A stretch of DNA of 64,000 nt from JAHELQ01 sp965603365 (GCA_965603365.1 CBFDCR010000004.1:62001-126000), one strand, 5' to 3'. Positions 10,853-19,547 are shown, numbered from the stretch's first letter. Made by a program: numbers and translations. Notes: generated by a model from the letters alone, not told the origin.

Positions 10853-11261
10853 AGTTTTAATCGACAGCAATATCATCATTTACCTTTCAAAAGGAGTGCT
10901 GGAAATAGAAGAAATCGCCAATCACTATGATGAACTCTGTATCTCAATTATCACCTATATGGAAGTATTGGGTTTCCAATTTCCGGATCAAGACGAATTA
11001 GAAACGACAAAAAACTTATTGAATCATTTTAAAATTATCTATATCAATAGGGAAATAGCCGAGAATGTAATTTCAGTTAGACAAAAGAAGACAATAAAAC
11101 TGCCTGATGCGATCATCCTGGCAACCGCAATATTTTTAGAAGGTGATCTATGCACCAGAAATGAAAGTGATTTTTTAAACATTTCGGAAAACATAAGAAT
11201 CGTGAATCCCTTCAAACAACCAAAAACATTGACAGACACAAAAACAGACGCATCCAGTTGA
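10839..11261 (+). CDS. VapC-like PIN-domain ribonuclease toxin
   Basis: 140 residues with the PIN fold pattern: LIDSNIIIYL with Asp9, TYMEVLGF with Glu42, LPDAIILATAI with a third acidic residue, and the terminal acidic pair region TRNESDFLNI. These are the Mg-binding residues of PIN nucleases, which in VapC toxins cleave RNA. The ATG lies inside the end of the antitoxin gene. The last 15 residues (PKTLTDTKTDASS) extend past the usual PIN end and may be fused junk. Confidence 0.8.
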   Translation: MSGSKVLIDSNIIIYLSKGVLEIEEIANHYDELCISIITYMEVLGFQFPDQDELETTKNLLNHFKIIYINREIAENVISVRQKKTIKLPDAIILATAIFLEGDLCTRNESDFLNISENIRIVNPFKQPKTLTDTKTDASS

Positions 11262-11368
11262 AATAAATTGGACAAAATAATAAGGGACACACCACATTAT
11301 CCCTACACTATCTCTGCCCCACTACAAACAACCGGCGTAAAAAAAAATACATATTTTTATCAATGTAC

Positions 11369-11389
11369 GGGCGTTTTAATAAAACGCCC
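11369..11389. terminator. Perfect 9-bp hairpin downstream of the PIN toxin
   Basis: GGGCGTTTT (11369-11377) and AAAACGCCC (11381-11389) separated by AAT. No strong T-run follows on the plus strand. It may serve as a weak bidirectional terminator between the plus-strand toxin and the minus-strand FGE relic. Confidence 0.35.
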
Positions 11390-11497
11390 CAGGAATAGGG
11401 CCAAAGGGATCAGGACGCCGCTGGATGTTGACGTCGGCACAACTGCGGCGGGTCCAGAGTTTCAGATGGACAGAGTAACAGAGTACCAGCGGAGACC

Positions 11498-12001
11498 CTA
11501 CAACCGGCACCGCACAACACGAAACCCGAAGGCGTAGTCGTTCCAGAAATGAGGGACGAAGTAGCAGCGGGCGGAACAACGGAGGTTGACTTCATCGTAG
11601 ATCCACGAGCCGCCGCGCAGCGCACGGGCATCTTCATCTTTATCATCCCAATTCTCCATCCACTCCCAGACATTGCCGGCCATGTCCATTAAGCCCTCCG
11701 GGTAGCGGCCCTCCGGCGTGGTGGCGTCCACGTTTTGACCGTAATTGGCCAGGCTGGGGTTGGGTTCGCCCTTATCCTTTGGCCAGACGTGCCTCTCTGC
11801 CGGCTGCCTCGGCAACGATATCTTCGGCACGGTCCCTGTTGGCCCGATCCCAGGTCTCCTTGTCCGCATCCCTTATGGCCTGGAAGGCATCCGGCCGATC
11901 AATGCCTGCAACCGGTCGTCCGACTTATGGGTCTCCTTGACCAGTTGCAGGGCCGCCCACACTGTCCAAACACTCTTTCTGCCCAACGACTTTTTCCTCA
12001 T
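11498..12001 (-). pseudogene. Formylglycine-generating-enzyme family gene, broken
   Basis: The 3' part is an intact-looking FGE-sulfatase end: PNPSLANYGQN, GLMDMAGNVWEWM, RALRGGSWIYD and FGFRVVRC. Upstream, a short start at 12001 (MRKKSLGRKSVWTVWAALQL) runs 42 codons to a stop; a different frame over the same DNA reads DAFQAIRDADKETWDRANRD, so at least two frameshifts separate the pieces. The family's usual N-terminal core and most of the active-site region are missing. The rest of the 930 bases between the PIN toxin and the M23 gene shows nothing else recognisable. Confidence 0.6.
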
Positions 12002-12193
12002 AACGATTCCCCTACACGATTCTTTTATTTATTGCCCAAGCCTAAACTAAATTTTAGGCGAAACCACCGCCAGATGTCAAGACAAATAAACAAATAAACC
12101 CAATTTACCGCAGGATGTTGAGCCAAAAGGGGGGAAGAGGGAACAAACGGGGCAGGCGGGAATTTTGGGGCAGGGAAACGGAGGGGATGGCGG

Positions 12194-13555
12194 TTAATTG
12201 ACCGGTAGGCCTATCTGGCGGAGCGGAGTATGGGGCGGCGTGATTAGCGAGTTCTGTAACTTTTCTATAAGAGACTCGAGGGGATGGGCGGACATCAACA
12301 GGAAGAGGCTGGCGGCGTGGTTCTTAAAGTCTTTTAGAAACACCTCTTTGACCGGTCTTTTGGTGGGAGATTTGAGGCGCAGGGGATTGATATAACGGTT
12401 ATCTTTCTGAAGTCCGTAGTGGAGGTGGGGCCCCGTGGTCCTGCCGGTACTGCCCACATAGCCGATGACCTGGGCCTGCTGCACCCGCACGCCCGGCGTG
12501 ACGCCCCCTTTGATGCCGGTAAGGTGATAATAGTGACTAACATAGCCGTTGCTGTGCCGCAGGATGATGTGCCTTCCCTTGACAGGACCATAACCCGTCT
12601 TTCTCACCACCCCGCTGGCGGTGGCCCGCACCTTCGTGCCCACCGGCGCCCCTAAATCGACACCATAGTGACGGGCGGAAAACCCCCGGACCGGGTGCCG
12701 CCGCAAACCATACCCGGAGGTCACCTGCATGAAGGGCAGAGGACAACGCAGAAACATCTTTCTGACCGAGCGGCCGTCGGGATGGTAATAGGCGACCCGG
12801 CCCTCCGGGTCGGTATAGCGCACCACCCGGATGGGCTTACCCCTATTCACAAATTCCGCAGCCAGTATGTTGCCATACCGGAAAAACAGGCCCCGTAAAT
12901 ATTTCTTTTCCACCAGCACCATAAAGGAGTCGTCTTCCCATATATCCCGGTTAAAATCGATATCGTACTCGTAAAGAGAGGCCAGGAGTTCGGCCAGCTC
13001 CGGGTGTTCCCCGGCCGCGGTGACGGCCTCAAACAGGGAAAGGCGAATCTGCCCCTTAACCACTGCCAATTCCGTTCGGTAGGGAATCTTTACAATCTGC
13101 CCGGCAAATCCCCCCTCATGCTCCCGCACCAGGAGATATTGATCCGCATCGATTTCATAGGTAAATTCCTTAATCTTGCCGTCCTCAATCGTCAGCGCGT
13201 ACTCCTGACCTGCCCGGATCTTCCGTAAGTTGTAGATCGGCTTAATATTGGTGACCAGTAAAAAAGCCTTCCTATAATCGATACCCTCCCGCTGTAATAC
13301 CGACATAATCGTATCGCCCCGTTGAAACGGCCCGCCGATTTTAACAACAGTCGGCTGTTCTTCCTGCTTTGGCCCACTCTCTTTCCGGGGTAATTCATTT
13401 GGGGTCTTTACCTGTCTATCTATCGCCTCCCCCGGGCCGATAAACGAAACAAACCATACCACCGCCGCTGTCAGCAGCAGGGAAATGCCGCCCAAAAACA
13501 ATATGGCTTCTTTCTTCTCTAAAAAGAGCCGCCGCAACGAATGCATAAAACGCAT
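12194..13555 (-). CDS. M23-family (LytM) metallopeptidase, membrane anchored
   Basis: Predicted murein endopeptidase. A transmembrane segment at about residues 17-37 (AILFLGGISLLLTAAVVWFV) anchors it, followed by a basic linker, an OapA/LysM-like module starting FQRGDTIMSVLQREGI, and the M23 domain. Zinc ligands: H296 and D300 in RHYGVDLG, and HLH at 377-379 in GPHLHYG. The start at 13555 (MRFMHSL) is preferred over 13579 because a promoter ends 6 bases upstream of it. About 60 residues follow the catalytic domain. Confidence 0.85.
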   Translation of the reverse strand: MRFMHSLRRLFLEKKEAILFLGGISLLLTAAVVWFVSFIGPGEAIDRQVKTPNELPRKESGPKQEEQPTVVKIGGPFQRGDTIMSVLQREGIDYRKAFLLVTNIKPIYNLRKIRAGQEYALTIEDGKIKEFTYEIDADQYLLVREHEGGFAGQIVKIPYRTELAVVKGQIRLSLFEAVTAAGEHPELAELLASLYEYDIDFNRDIWEDDSFMVLVEKKYLRGLFFRYGNILAAEFVNRGKPIRVVRYTDPEGRVAYYHPDGRSVRKMFLRCPLPFMQVTSGYGLRRHPVRGFSARHYGVDLGAPVGTKVRATASGVVRKTGYGPVKGRHIILRHSNGYVSHYYHLTGIKGGVTPGVRVQQAQVIGYVGSTGRTTGPHLHYGLQKDNRYINPLRLKSPTKRPVKEVFLKDFKNHAASLFLLMSAHPLESLIEKLQNSLITPPHTPLRQIGLPVN

Positions 13556-13560
13556 GCAAT

Positions 13561-13589
13561 ATTTTAAACCATATGGCATCTACATGCAA
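13561..13589 (-). promoter_or_regulatory. Promoter for the M23 peptidase, probably leaderless
   Basis: Minus strand: TTGCAT (13589-13584), 17-base spacer, TAAAAT (13566-13561). The ATG at 13555 falls where transcription should begin, and no ribosome-binding site is visible. Confidence 0.5.
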
Positions 13590-13604
13590 GTGTATAAAAT
13601 TTCT

Positions 13605-14000
13605 TCATTCCTCCAACAATTCAAAATGGGGAAGATCGTGAAAATTTTGATCTTTGAGATCCATATCTCCATCCCAGTCCGCTCCACATCGAATAGGAAT
13701 ATCCATCATAGCGGCAATCCCCCTGACAATACCCACAAACATATAGAATCGGTTGTGATCATACCAATCAAGGGGATATGGTACTACATCGGCAGCCAGG
13801 GAAGGCGTTTTGTTGTGTTTACTGTTGGGGAATTTTAATTTTGAATGGCCCTTGTGATAAGCCTCGTCCTGCTCCTCCTGTCCCCTGTGACCACATATCA
13901 CACTGCAATCATAATGCTTAATCACTTCATTAAATAGTTTTTGCAGTTTCTTATGACATGTCTCCAAATTTTTTTTTGATCTCTCTCCAAATTTATACAT
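13605..14000 (-). CDS. M15-family peptidase (endolysin-like L,D/D,D-carboxypeptidase)
   Basis: 131 residues, the size of single-domain phage-type M15 endolysins. Zinc-site pattern: SKHNKTPSLAADVVPYPLDW (His, then Asp in AADV) and the final HFEL, with the upstream CGHRGQEEQDEAYHKGHSK typical of VanY/Ply-like enzymes. No signal peptide. GGAGG is well placed before the ATG. It lies just upstream of the M23 gene on the same strand, suggesting paired cell-wall functions, though M23 has its own promoter. No other phage genes are nearby, so it may be domesticated. Confidence 0.8.
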   Translation of the reverse strand: MYKFGERSKKNLETCHKKLQKLFNEVIKHYDCSVICGHRGQEEQDEAYHKGHSKLKFPNSKHNKTPSLAADVVPYPLDWYDHNRFYMFVGIVRGIAAMMDIPIRCGADWDGDMDLKDQNFHDLPHFELLEE

Positions 14001-14189
14001 TTTTACCTCCTATGTTTGCTTTTATCAAATATTTATCATTAATCATTTTTGTCCTTATCTTCCACATAGCGGCTTCAATTGAAATTATATCCTAAAAAAA
14101 ACTATTTTTCCAGAAAATAATTCCCCCCTCTTCCCCGACAGAAACAACCTTAGCAGAAAACGCATAAAACTCACGGGCCGTTTACAGAC

Positions 14190-14345
14190 ATGAAGACTTT
14201 TCAGAGATTTGCCGACAACTTGAAGTATCTGCGCAGAGAGGTAATGGCCGCTGCCGGATTGGCAGGATATAGAACCGTTTCTTTACAAGAAGAGTTGTAT
14301 CGGCTGGCTCTACGACGAACTCACCCGGAAATAGTTGGGAATTAA
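14190..14345 (+). CDS. Short hypothetical ORF
   Basis: 51 codons (MKTFQRFADNLKYLRREV...) ending HPEIVGN. It looks like a plausible helical protein end rather than random sequence, but no ribosome site is visible and I do not recognise it; it may be the tail of a lost gene. Apart from this, a short peptide at 14479 and one promoter, the 600-base gap 14001-14600 holds nothing I can name. Confidence 0.25.
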   Translation: MKTFQRFADNLKYLRREVMAAAGLAGYRTVSLQEELYRLALRRTHPEIVGN

Positions 14346-14412
14346 CAAAAACAGGTCTTATAACAGGTTCCCCTCTAATCCTGAAAAAATCAAGAAAAAT
14401 ACCGCGAATCTA

Positions 14413-14441
14413 TTGAAATATCTCCATATTTCTTTTAGAAT
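14413..14441 (+). promoter_or_regulatory. Promoter for the nucleotidyltransferase unit
   Basis: TTGAAA (14413-14418), 17-base spacer, TAGAAT (14436-14441). The transcript would start about 150 bases before the nucleotidyltransferase ATG, giving a long leader that contains a 30-codon ORF. Confidence 0.5.
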
Positions 14442-14478
14442 ATCTTTTCAGTAGTTTAGAATTTGTAAAAGAGTGATG

Positions 14479-14571
14479 ATGGACAATAAAAAGCTAAATG
14501 AGTGGATTGAAATTATAAAGAGAACAAGTATGCATGAAAGGCGGACCATTGAAGGTAAAATTGAATCTTAA
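14479..14571 (+). CDS. Small upstream ORF (30 residues)
   Basis: MDNKKLNEWIEIIKRTSMHE followed by ten more residues and a stop, 29 bases before the nucleotidyltransferase start. It lies inside the predicted leader transcript. A second ATG directly precedes it. There is no clear ribosome site. It could be a leader peptide or a gene remnant. Confidence 0.3.
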   Translation: MDNKKLNEWIEIIKRTSMHERRTIEGKIES

Positions 14572-14600
14572 ATCTGGTTTTCGAGGGAGAGAAATTAATA

Positions 14601-15956
14601 ATGGCGATAGAGCTAAATGATTATTTAGTAAATAGCTGGACCCATAAAAGGGAACTAAACGACAAAATAAAACTTACTATTCTGGCTGCCGGTTTAGGAA
14701 AGAGAATGGATCCGCTCACCGCTTACCACCTTCCTAAGCCTATGTTTCCTATTGGGGGCAGTGTACCTATGACAGAAATTTGGGTTAGAAGAGCTGTGAA
14801 ATCCGGCATTACCGATATCTCCATGAATTTATGCGTGCTTAGTAATACTATTAAGAATCATTTTAAAAACGGGGCCAGGTTTGGCGCCCATATAAATTAT
14901 GTAGAAGAAGATATTCCATCCGGAACTCTTGGAGGCGTTTGCAAACAAGCATTGGGAAATAAAGCCAGGCAAGCCTTTGAAAACGAAAGGATGCCTGAAA
15001 TAGAGGCATTTAAGGGGACAACGATCATTGCGCCCAGCGGTGATATTATCACCAATTTTGAATCTGAATTGTTAGAGGAAATGTATGAGATTCATAAAAA
15101 AAAGGGATCTGCATTTACTATGGTCCTGACCCCTATTCCCTGGGAAAAAAGAGGTGAATTCGGAACAGTAGAGCTTGAATCCCCTGGAAATTTAAAAGGT
15201 GCTATCTCAAAATCAGGAAAAATCGTAAATTTCAGGGAAAAAGATCCTGATTCTCCCAGCAATTTAAACAATGCATCTATTTATATGATAGAAATGGACT
15301 TATTAAAAGCTCTTGACCCCCTTCGCACCCCGGCAAATCTCCAGAGCCGGGAGCCATTTTACGATTTTGGTAAACATGTTTTCCCGGCAATGTTAAACCG
15401 GCTTAAATATGTACAGTTGCCAAAAGACTTTTTATTGTGGGGCATCCAGTATGATGGATTATGGTTTGACGTGGGTAGAAAACGGGATTACCTGAATGTG
15501 AATAAATCCTTCCTGGATGGAGATTTCGATCTGGAAATCCCTTACGAAAAACTACCCTGGGGATACCTGGGCACCAATGTAGCCATCGACTTTTCTAAGG
15601 TTACCATTATCCCGCCGGTAATCATTGGTAACGACTGTATTATCGCACCAGAGACAAGAATTGGACCATACGCGATTATCGGGGACGGCTGGACAATAGA
15701 ACGAAAAGCCTGCATCAGCAACTCCGTTTTATGGAAACGCTATGCGTATTTTCCCAATAAGGGAGATCAAATATCGGTTAATGAAAGAAAAGTGGATGAC
15801 ATGCACCAGGTACGGAGAGGCGTGACGATCGATGAATGTATTATCGTGGGCGGAACGATTGAAAGTGATTTGCGGGAAAAAACGGTAGATGTCCTCCAGG
15901 ACGGCCAAACAGAAATCATTCCCATCGACTGGATACCCAACGAAACAAGAGCTTAA
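14601..15956 (+). CDS. Sugar-phosphate nucleotidyltransferase with left-handed beta-helix tail
   Basis: 451 residues. The N-terminal Rossmann-like NTP-transferase domain begins at about residue 24 with LTILAAGLGKRMDPLT and LPKPMFPIGG, the nucleotide loop and conserved Lys-Pro of GDP-mannose/dTDP-glucose type pyrophosphorylases. IIAPSGDIITNF holds the metal-binding Asp. From about residue 330 hexapeptide-like repeats (VTIIPPVIIGNDCIIAPETR) form a beta-helix. Predicted cytoplasmic synthesis of an NDP-sugar for surface polysaccharide; the exact sugar and base cannot be read from sequence. No glycan genes adjoin it. Confidence 0.85.
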   Translation: MAIELNDYLVNSWTHKRELNDKIKLTILAAGLGKRMDPLTAYHLPKPMFPIGGSVPMTEIWVRRAVKSGITDISMNLCVLSNTIKNHFKNGARFGAHINYVEEDIPSGTLGGVCKQALGNKARQAFENERMPEIEAFKGTTIIAPSGDIITNFESELLEEMYEIHKKKGSAFTMVLTPIPWEKRGEFGTVELESPGNLKGAISKSGKIVNFREKDPDSPSNLNNASIYMIEMDLLKALDPLRTPANLQSREPFYDFGKHVFPAMLNRLKYVQLPKDFLLWGIQYDGLWFDVGRKRDYLNVNKSFLDGDFDLEIPYEKLPWGYLGTNVAIDFSKVTIIPPVIIGNDCIIAPETRIGPYAIIGDGWTIERKACISNSVLWKRYAYFPNKGDQISVNERKVDDMHQVRRGVTIDECIIVGGTIESDLREKTVDVLQDGQTEIIPIDWIPNETRA

Positions 15957-16025
15957 ATGAAAGACAATTTAAAAAAAATAAAATTCTCGTGAATTATTAC
16001 ATTTTTGATAAGGGGAGTGTTTATC

Positions 16026-16952
16026 CTATTTGTTTACCTGGAAGGTGGTGTCGCCTTGCTCGAAGTAGCCGATGATCTGGTTGATGGCGGCAATGCCGGC
16101 ATTGATGTTGGCCTCTGCGGTCTGGGCCCCCATCTTCTTGGGAGTGAAATAGGAGCGGCCCGGGTAGTTGGATTCGATCTCTTCCCGGCAGTCGGGGGCA
16201 ACGTCGGCAATGTACTTAAAATCCTGTCTTTGGGCAAACATCTTTAACAGGGAGCCCTCACAGATAATCTCCTTTCTGGCCGGGTTGACCAGTACCGGGT
16301 TTTCCGGCATCTTCGACATCAGGTCGTAGTTGATGGAGCCTTTGGTCTCATCGTTGGCGGGAATGTGCAGCGAAACATACTGGCAGGTCTCAAAAAGCTC
16401 CTCCACCAAGTCGACGCAGGTAACCCCGGCCTCCTCGATGACTGCTCGGTCGATATAGGGATCGAAGGCATACACCTCCATGCCGAAGCCTCCGGCGATG
16501 CGGGCCACCTGTTTGCCCACGTTGCCGAAGGCATGGAGTCCCAACTTTTTGCCCTTCAATTCGGTGCCCGGTTTGCCGTTAAAACAGCCCCTGGCCAGGT
16601 AGACCATCATGCCCAGGGCCAGTTCGGCCACGGCATTGGCGTTCTGACCCGGGGTATTCATCACCACCACACCATTGTGGCTGGCCGTCTCCAGGTCGAT
16701 GTTGTCGTAGCCCGCCCCGGCCCGCACCACGATCTTCAGATTTTGGGCGGCCTCCAGTACCTCTTTGTCCACCTGATCGCTGCGCACGATCAAGGCATCG
16801 GCATCGGCCACCGCCTTGACCAGATCGGCCTGCCCGGCATACTTTTCCAGCAAGACCATTTCATAGTCGGCCCTGTCGATGATCTCTTTAATATTATCCA
16901 CCGCCTTTTTGGCGAACGGTTTAACGGTTGCTACCAATACTTTTTTGGCCAT
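16026..16952 (-). CDS. serA: D-3-phosphoglycerate dehydrogenase (short, Bacteroidetes-like type)
   Basis: First step of serine synthesis from 3-phosphoglycerate. 308 residues, without the C-terminal ACT domain. Seen: VRAGAGYDNIDL, MNTPGQNANAVAELALG, the NAD loop HAFGNVGKQVARIAGGFG and VNPARKE. In place of the usual catalytic His motif (TPHIGG) it has TPKKMGAQTAEAN with Lys at 272-273. I recall the same form in Bacteroides-type SerA proteins, so it is probably a natural variant. A clear promoter lies upstream; the gene converges on the nucleotidyltransferase. Confidence 0.82.
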   Translation of the reverse strand: MAKKVLVATVKPFAKKAVDNIKEIIDRADYEMVLLEKYAGQADLVKAVADADALIVRSDQVDKEVLEAAQNLKIVVRAGAGYDNIDLETASHNGVVVMNTPGQNANAVAELALGMMVYLARGCFNGKPGTELKGKKLGLHAFGNVGKQVARIAGGFGMEVYAFDPYIDRAVIEEAGVTCVDLVEELFETCQYVSLHIPANDETKGSINYDLMSKMPENPVLVNPARKEIICEGSLLKMFAQRQDFKYIADVAPDCREEIESNYPGRSYFTPKKMGAQTAEANINAGIAAINQIIGYFEQGDTTFQVNK

Positions 16953-16994
16953 GTGTCACCCCTGTTGTTATAATTAAAAATATATTCATATGTG

Positions 16995-17022
16995 ATTTTA
17001 GCATGGGGCAGACAAAAGTCAA
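16995..17022 (-). promoter_or_regulatory. serA promoter
   Basis: Minus strand: TTGACT (17022-17017), 16-base spacer, TAAAAT (17000-16995), about 43 bases before the serA ATG. Confidence 0.6.
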
Positions 17023-17065
17023 CACTCCATACAAAAAATTTTCAGGAACAGTTAACCGGAATTCT

Positions 17066-19174
17066 TCAGCGGATATTTAGACGTTTTAGCGAATGGTAAA
17101 ATGTGCCGGCAAAAAGGTCATCCCCATTAACAGTCAGGCAGCTAACAGGAACCGCCAGATCTCCAACCTGTTCCCAGCCGGTGCCGATAAGGCGATAGAC
17201 TGCGCCGCTGTTGGGTAGAGGTCCATGGGTGATGCCCAAATACAGACAGCCGGTTTCGGGATCCATCGTAATGCCTTCGCCATTATAGTAATCCCAATTC
17301 AGTTGTGGGGGCAGCCCCTCTGACATTGGAAACCAGTTCTCGCCCCGGTCCGTACTTTTATAAACAGGTGATGGGGCAGGAAATTCGGGGTTTTCTGATT
17401 GAACACCGATATAAACAATATCAGGCTCAAAAAGATCACCAAAAATCGGTCCTAAATGACTGTTGGCAGGGTTATTCCAGGTCCTCATCCAGGTTTCACC
17501 GCCATCGCTGCTCCGATAAAATCCATACCCCTGACCGGCGGACACACAGGCATAAACGATTTCAGGGTCTAGCGGATCTAAAGCCAGTTCCAGTTCAGAA
17601 GCGATGATGGAGCTAAAGTTGAGGCCCTCAAGCCTGGCCCACGATGTACCATGATCGACGCTTTTATAGATCCTGGCCTGTCCCTGGCCATATGGTGTTG
17701 AGCCGCTGATGGCAACGTAAATTTCCCCCGCTCCGTGAACCACATCGGTTACCTGGACGTAAGCGGTATCGGGAAGCAGATGACTGATATCTTCCCAGTA
17801 ATATGCGCCATCGCCGCTTCTAAAGAGTCCCTGCTCCGGCTGCAAATTGTAATTGGCCCCGGCATAAATAGTATTGGCATCGTGGGGATCAATGGCCAAT
17901 GAGGTTACCCACAGATTCTTTAACCCTTCGAGGCGTCCCTGCCATTGGGAGCCCGATACTCTTTTGAATACGCCGCTGTGACTGCCGGAGGCATAGATGA
18001 CATCAGGTCGAAGTGGATCAGCCACAATGTCGGATATGGGAATACCGGTAATGCCCAGGTTTTTTTCTTTCCAGGAATCACCCTTGTCTACGCTCTTGTA
18101 AACGCCATTGTATTCGTTGCCGTAATAACAGGCGGCATATACACATCTATCCTGGTCTACCAGCACATCCCGGATGTATCCCTTTTCAAGACCTATATTT
18201 CTCAATTCCCACCATTCGCCCGCATCGATGCTCCGGTACAAATTCCTGAAATCACCATGGACACTATGATAGCCCCCTGCATAAACAATATTCGTATCTT
18301 CCGGATCGATTGCGATTGAAACGACGTAGTCTCCTTTATGGCCGGCATCGTATTGGAACCAGTAATCTCCGCCATCCTTTGTTTTATAAATCTGGGGCTG
18401 CTCATAGAGGTGAAAACCGGCATACAGGATCTTTGGATTCCCGGGCTCCATCGCGATGTCCCGGGGCGTGCCGGGAAGACCATTACCGATTTGTGTCCAG
18501 GTCTGTCCGCCGTCATTACTCCTATGTACGAGGTCGCCGGAAACATAGAACGTATAGTGGGTAAGACCCGGTGCGATTTCAATATCGGTGGCGCTGCGAT
18601 AGCCGTAAGACTCTACCGGCGTCCAATGCTGGCCATTATCCCCGCTCTTAAAGAGGCCGTGTGTTCTACTCCACTCCATTCCAGCCTGACCATAATATAC
18701 AAAACCGCTGGCCGGATCGACCACGAGGCAGTAGGCGGTAGTGAGCGGTATAGCCGAGGCGATAAATTCCCAGGTGTCCCCCGAATCGGTGGAACGCCAG
18801 ACCCCGCCCGGCACCTGGCTTACGGCATAGACCAGTTCCGGGTGATGGGGATCGACGGCCATATCCTTTATCCAGAGGGGCATTTCCTCTCCGAGACCAT
18901 AATTAACCTGCTTCCAGCTTTCCCCGCCATCGATGGTGCGATATATCCCACTTCCATAGGTGCCTAAAAATAATCTGCCCGGGTTTTGAGGGTCCACCGC
19001 CAGGCAGACGCCGTCACAGCCCCAGGGGCCTTCAGCCTGCCAATACTCATCTTTAATGTCCGATTCCCTGTCACTTTTTTCCTGGGGTAAACGAATCACT
19101 GCGGCATTTGACCACACAATTGTTAGAATAAAAATGACTCCGATTAAACCGGTAAAAAAGATTTTTTTCTTCAT
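17066..19174 (-). CDS. Secreted BNR/VPS10-like beta-propeller protein
   Basis: 702 residues with signal peptide MKKKIFFTGLIGVIFILTIV. Roughly a dozen repeats of the type IYRTIDGGESWKQVNYGLG alternate with segments such as DPHHPELVYAV. These Asp-box repeats (SxDxGxxW) build sialidase/sortilin-like propellers. No sialidase catalytic arginine triad is evident, so binding or structural roles are as likely as hydrolysis. The start at 19174 has AGGAGG upstream; an in-frame ATG at 19198 lacks one. It has its own promoter and appears to be a single-gene unit. Confidence 0.85.
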   Translation of the reverse strand: MKKKIFFTGLIGVIFILTIVWSNAAVIRLPQEKSDRESDIKDEYWQAEGPWGCDGVCLAVDPQNPGRLFLGTYGSGIYRTIDGGESWKQVNYGLGEEMPLWIKDMAVDPHHPELVYAVSQVPGGVWRSTDSGDTWEFIASAIPLTTAYCLVVDPASGFVYYGQAGMEWSRTHGLFKSGDNGQHWTPVESYGYRSATDIEIAPGLTHYTFYVSGDLVHRSNDGGQTWTQIGNGLPGTPRDIAMEPGNPKILYAGFHLYEQPQIYKTKDGGDYWFQYDAGHKGDYVVSIAIDPEDTNIVYAGGYHSVHGDFRNLYRSIDAGEWWELRNIGLEKGYIRDVLVDQDRCVYAACYYGNEYNGVYKSVDKGDSWKEKNLGITGIPISDIVADPLRPDVIYASGSHSGVFKRVSGSQWQGRLEGLKNLWVTSLAIDPHDANTIYAGANYNLQPEQGLFRSGDGAYYWEDISHLLPDTAYVQVTDVVHGAGEIYVAISGSTPYGQGQARIYKSVDHGTSWARLEGLNFSSIIASELELALDPLDPEIVYACVSAGQGYGFYRSSDGGETWMRTWNNPANSHLGPIFGDLFEPDIVYIGVQSENPEFPAPSPVYKSTDRGENWFPMSEGLPPQLNWDYYNGEGITMDPETGCLYLGITHGPLPNSGAVYRLIGTGWEQVGDLAVPVSCLTVNGDDLFAGTFYHSLKRLNIR

Positions 19175-19219
19175 GTTGCCTCCTTTTTTTATTACCATTA
19201 ATAAAATCCTCTGATTAAA

Positions 19220-19248
19220 ATATTATATTAATTTAACAAGAATTTCAA
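19220..19248 (-). promoter_or_regulatory. Promoter of the beta-propeller gene
   Basis: Minus strand: TTGAAA (19248-19243), 17-base spacer, TAATAT (19225-19220). Confidence 0.6.
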
Positions 19249-19266
19249 GCCCCCAAAATGGTGTCG

Positions 19267-19314
19267 AGGAGTTATCCCGAAATTTTAAATAGGATTAAAA
19301 ATCTTTGCCTGGCC
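19267..19314 (+). repeat. Left arm of a 48-bp inverted repeat
   Basis: Begins AGGAGTTATCCCGAAATTTT and ends TTTGCCTGGCC. It matches the reverse complement of 19602-19649 at 45 of 48 positions by eye. The two arms enclose one small gene. Confidence 0.8.
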
Positions 19315-19327
19315 TCAATCGCCAGGC
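19307..19327 (-). terminator. Hairpin terminator after the small enclosed gene
   Basis: Perfect 7-bp stem GCCTGGC/GCCAGGC with a 7-base loop; on the minus strand it is followed by AAAGATTTTT. It lies just past the stop of the 19335-19547 gene and overlaps the left inverted-repeat arm. Confidence 0.5.
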
Positions 19328-19334
19328 TGTCTCA

Positions 19335-19547
19335 TTAATTTTCCGGGCTGCCGTCTCCGTCCCCGGTTCTCCTCCCTTTTAACCCCAATGACGACTTGAG
19401 GGTGATGGAGGCCTCCTTAACGATGTTAATGATAACCCGAATGAAACGGCTGATTACTCCCACTTCCTCTGTCCTGCTTCCCGCTATTTCTCTTAATTCT
19501 TTGGGCTTAACACTATCTTTTTTCTCTCTCTCTTTAAAAGTAGACAT
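19335..19547 (-). CDS. Small hypothetical protein inside an inverted-repeat element
   Basis: 70 residues. The N-terminal third is charged (MSTFKEREKKDSVKPKEL); the middle FIRVIINIVKEASITLKSSL could be an amphipathic helix; the end is GGR-poor, acidic and Gly-rich (GDGDGSPEN). A good GGAGG sits before the ATG, and a hairpin terminator follows, which supports a real gene. I do not recognise the family. It is the only gene between the two 48-bp inverted repeats. Confidence 0.5.
   Translation of the reverse strand: MSTFKEREKKDSVKPKELREIAGSRTEEVGVISRFIRVIINIVKEASITLKSSLGLKGRRTGDGDGSPEN

Noticed and set aside
13605..14345. Prophage remnant around the M15 endolysin-like gene
   Set aside because: No other phage-type gene, integrase or attachment repeat nearby.
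18338..18967. Plus-strand 209-codon frame opposite the beta-propeller gene
   Set aside because: Antisense shadow of repeated Asp-box codons.
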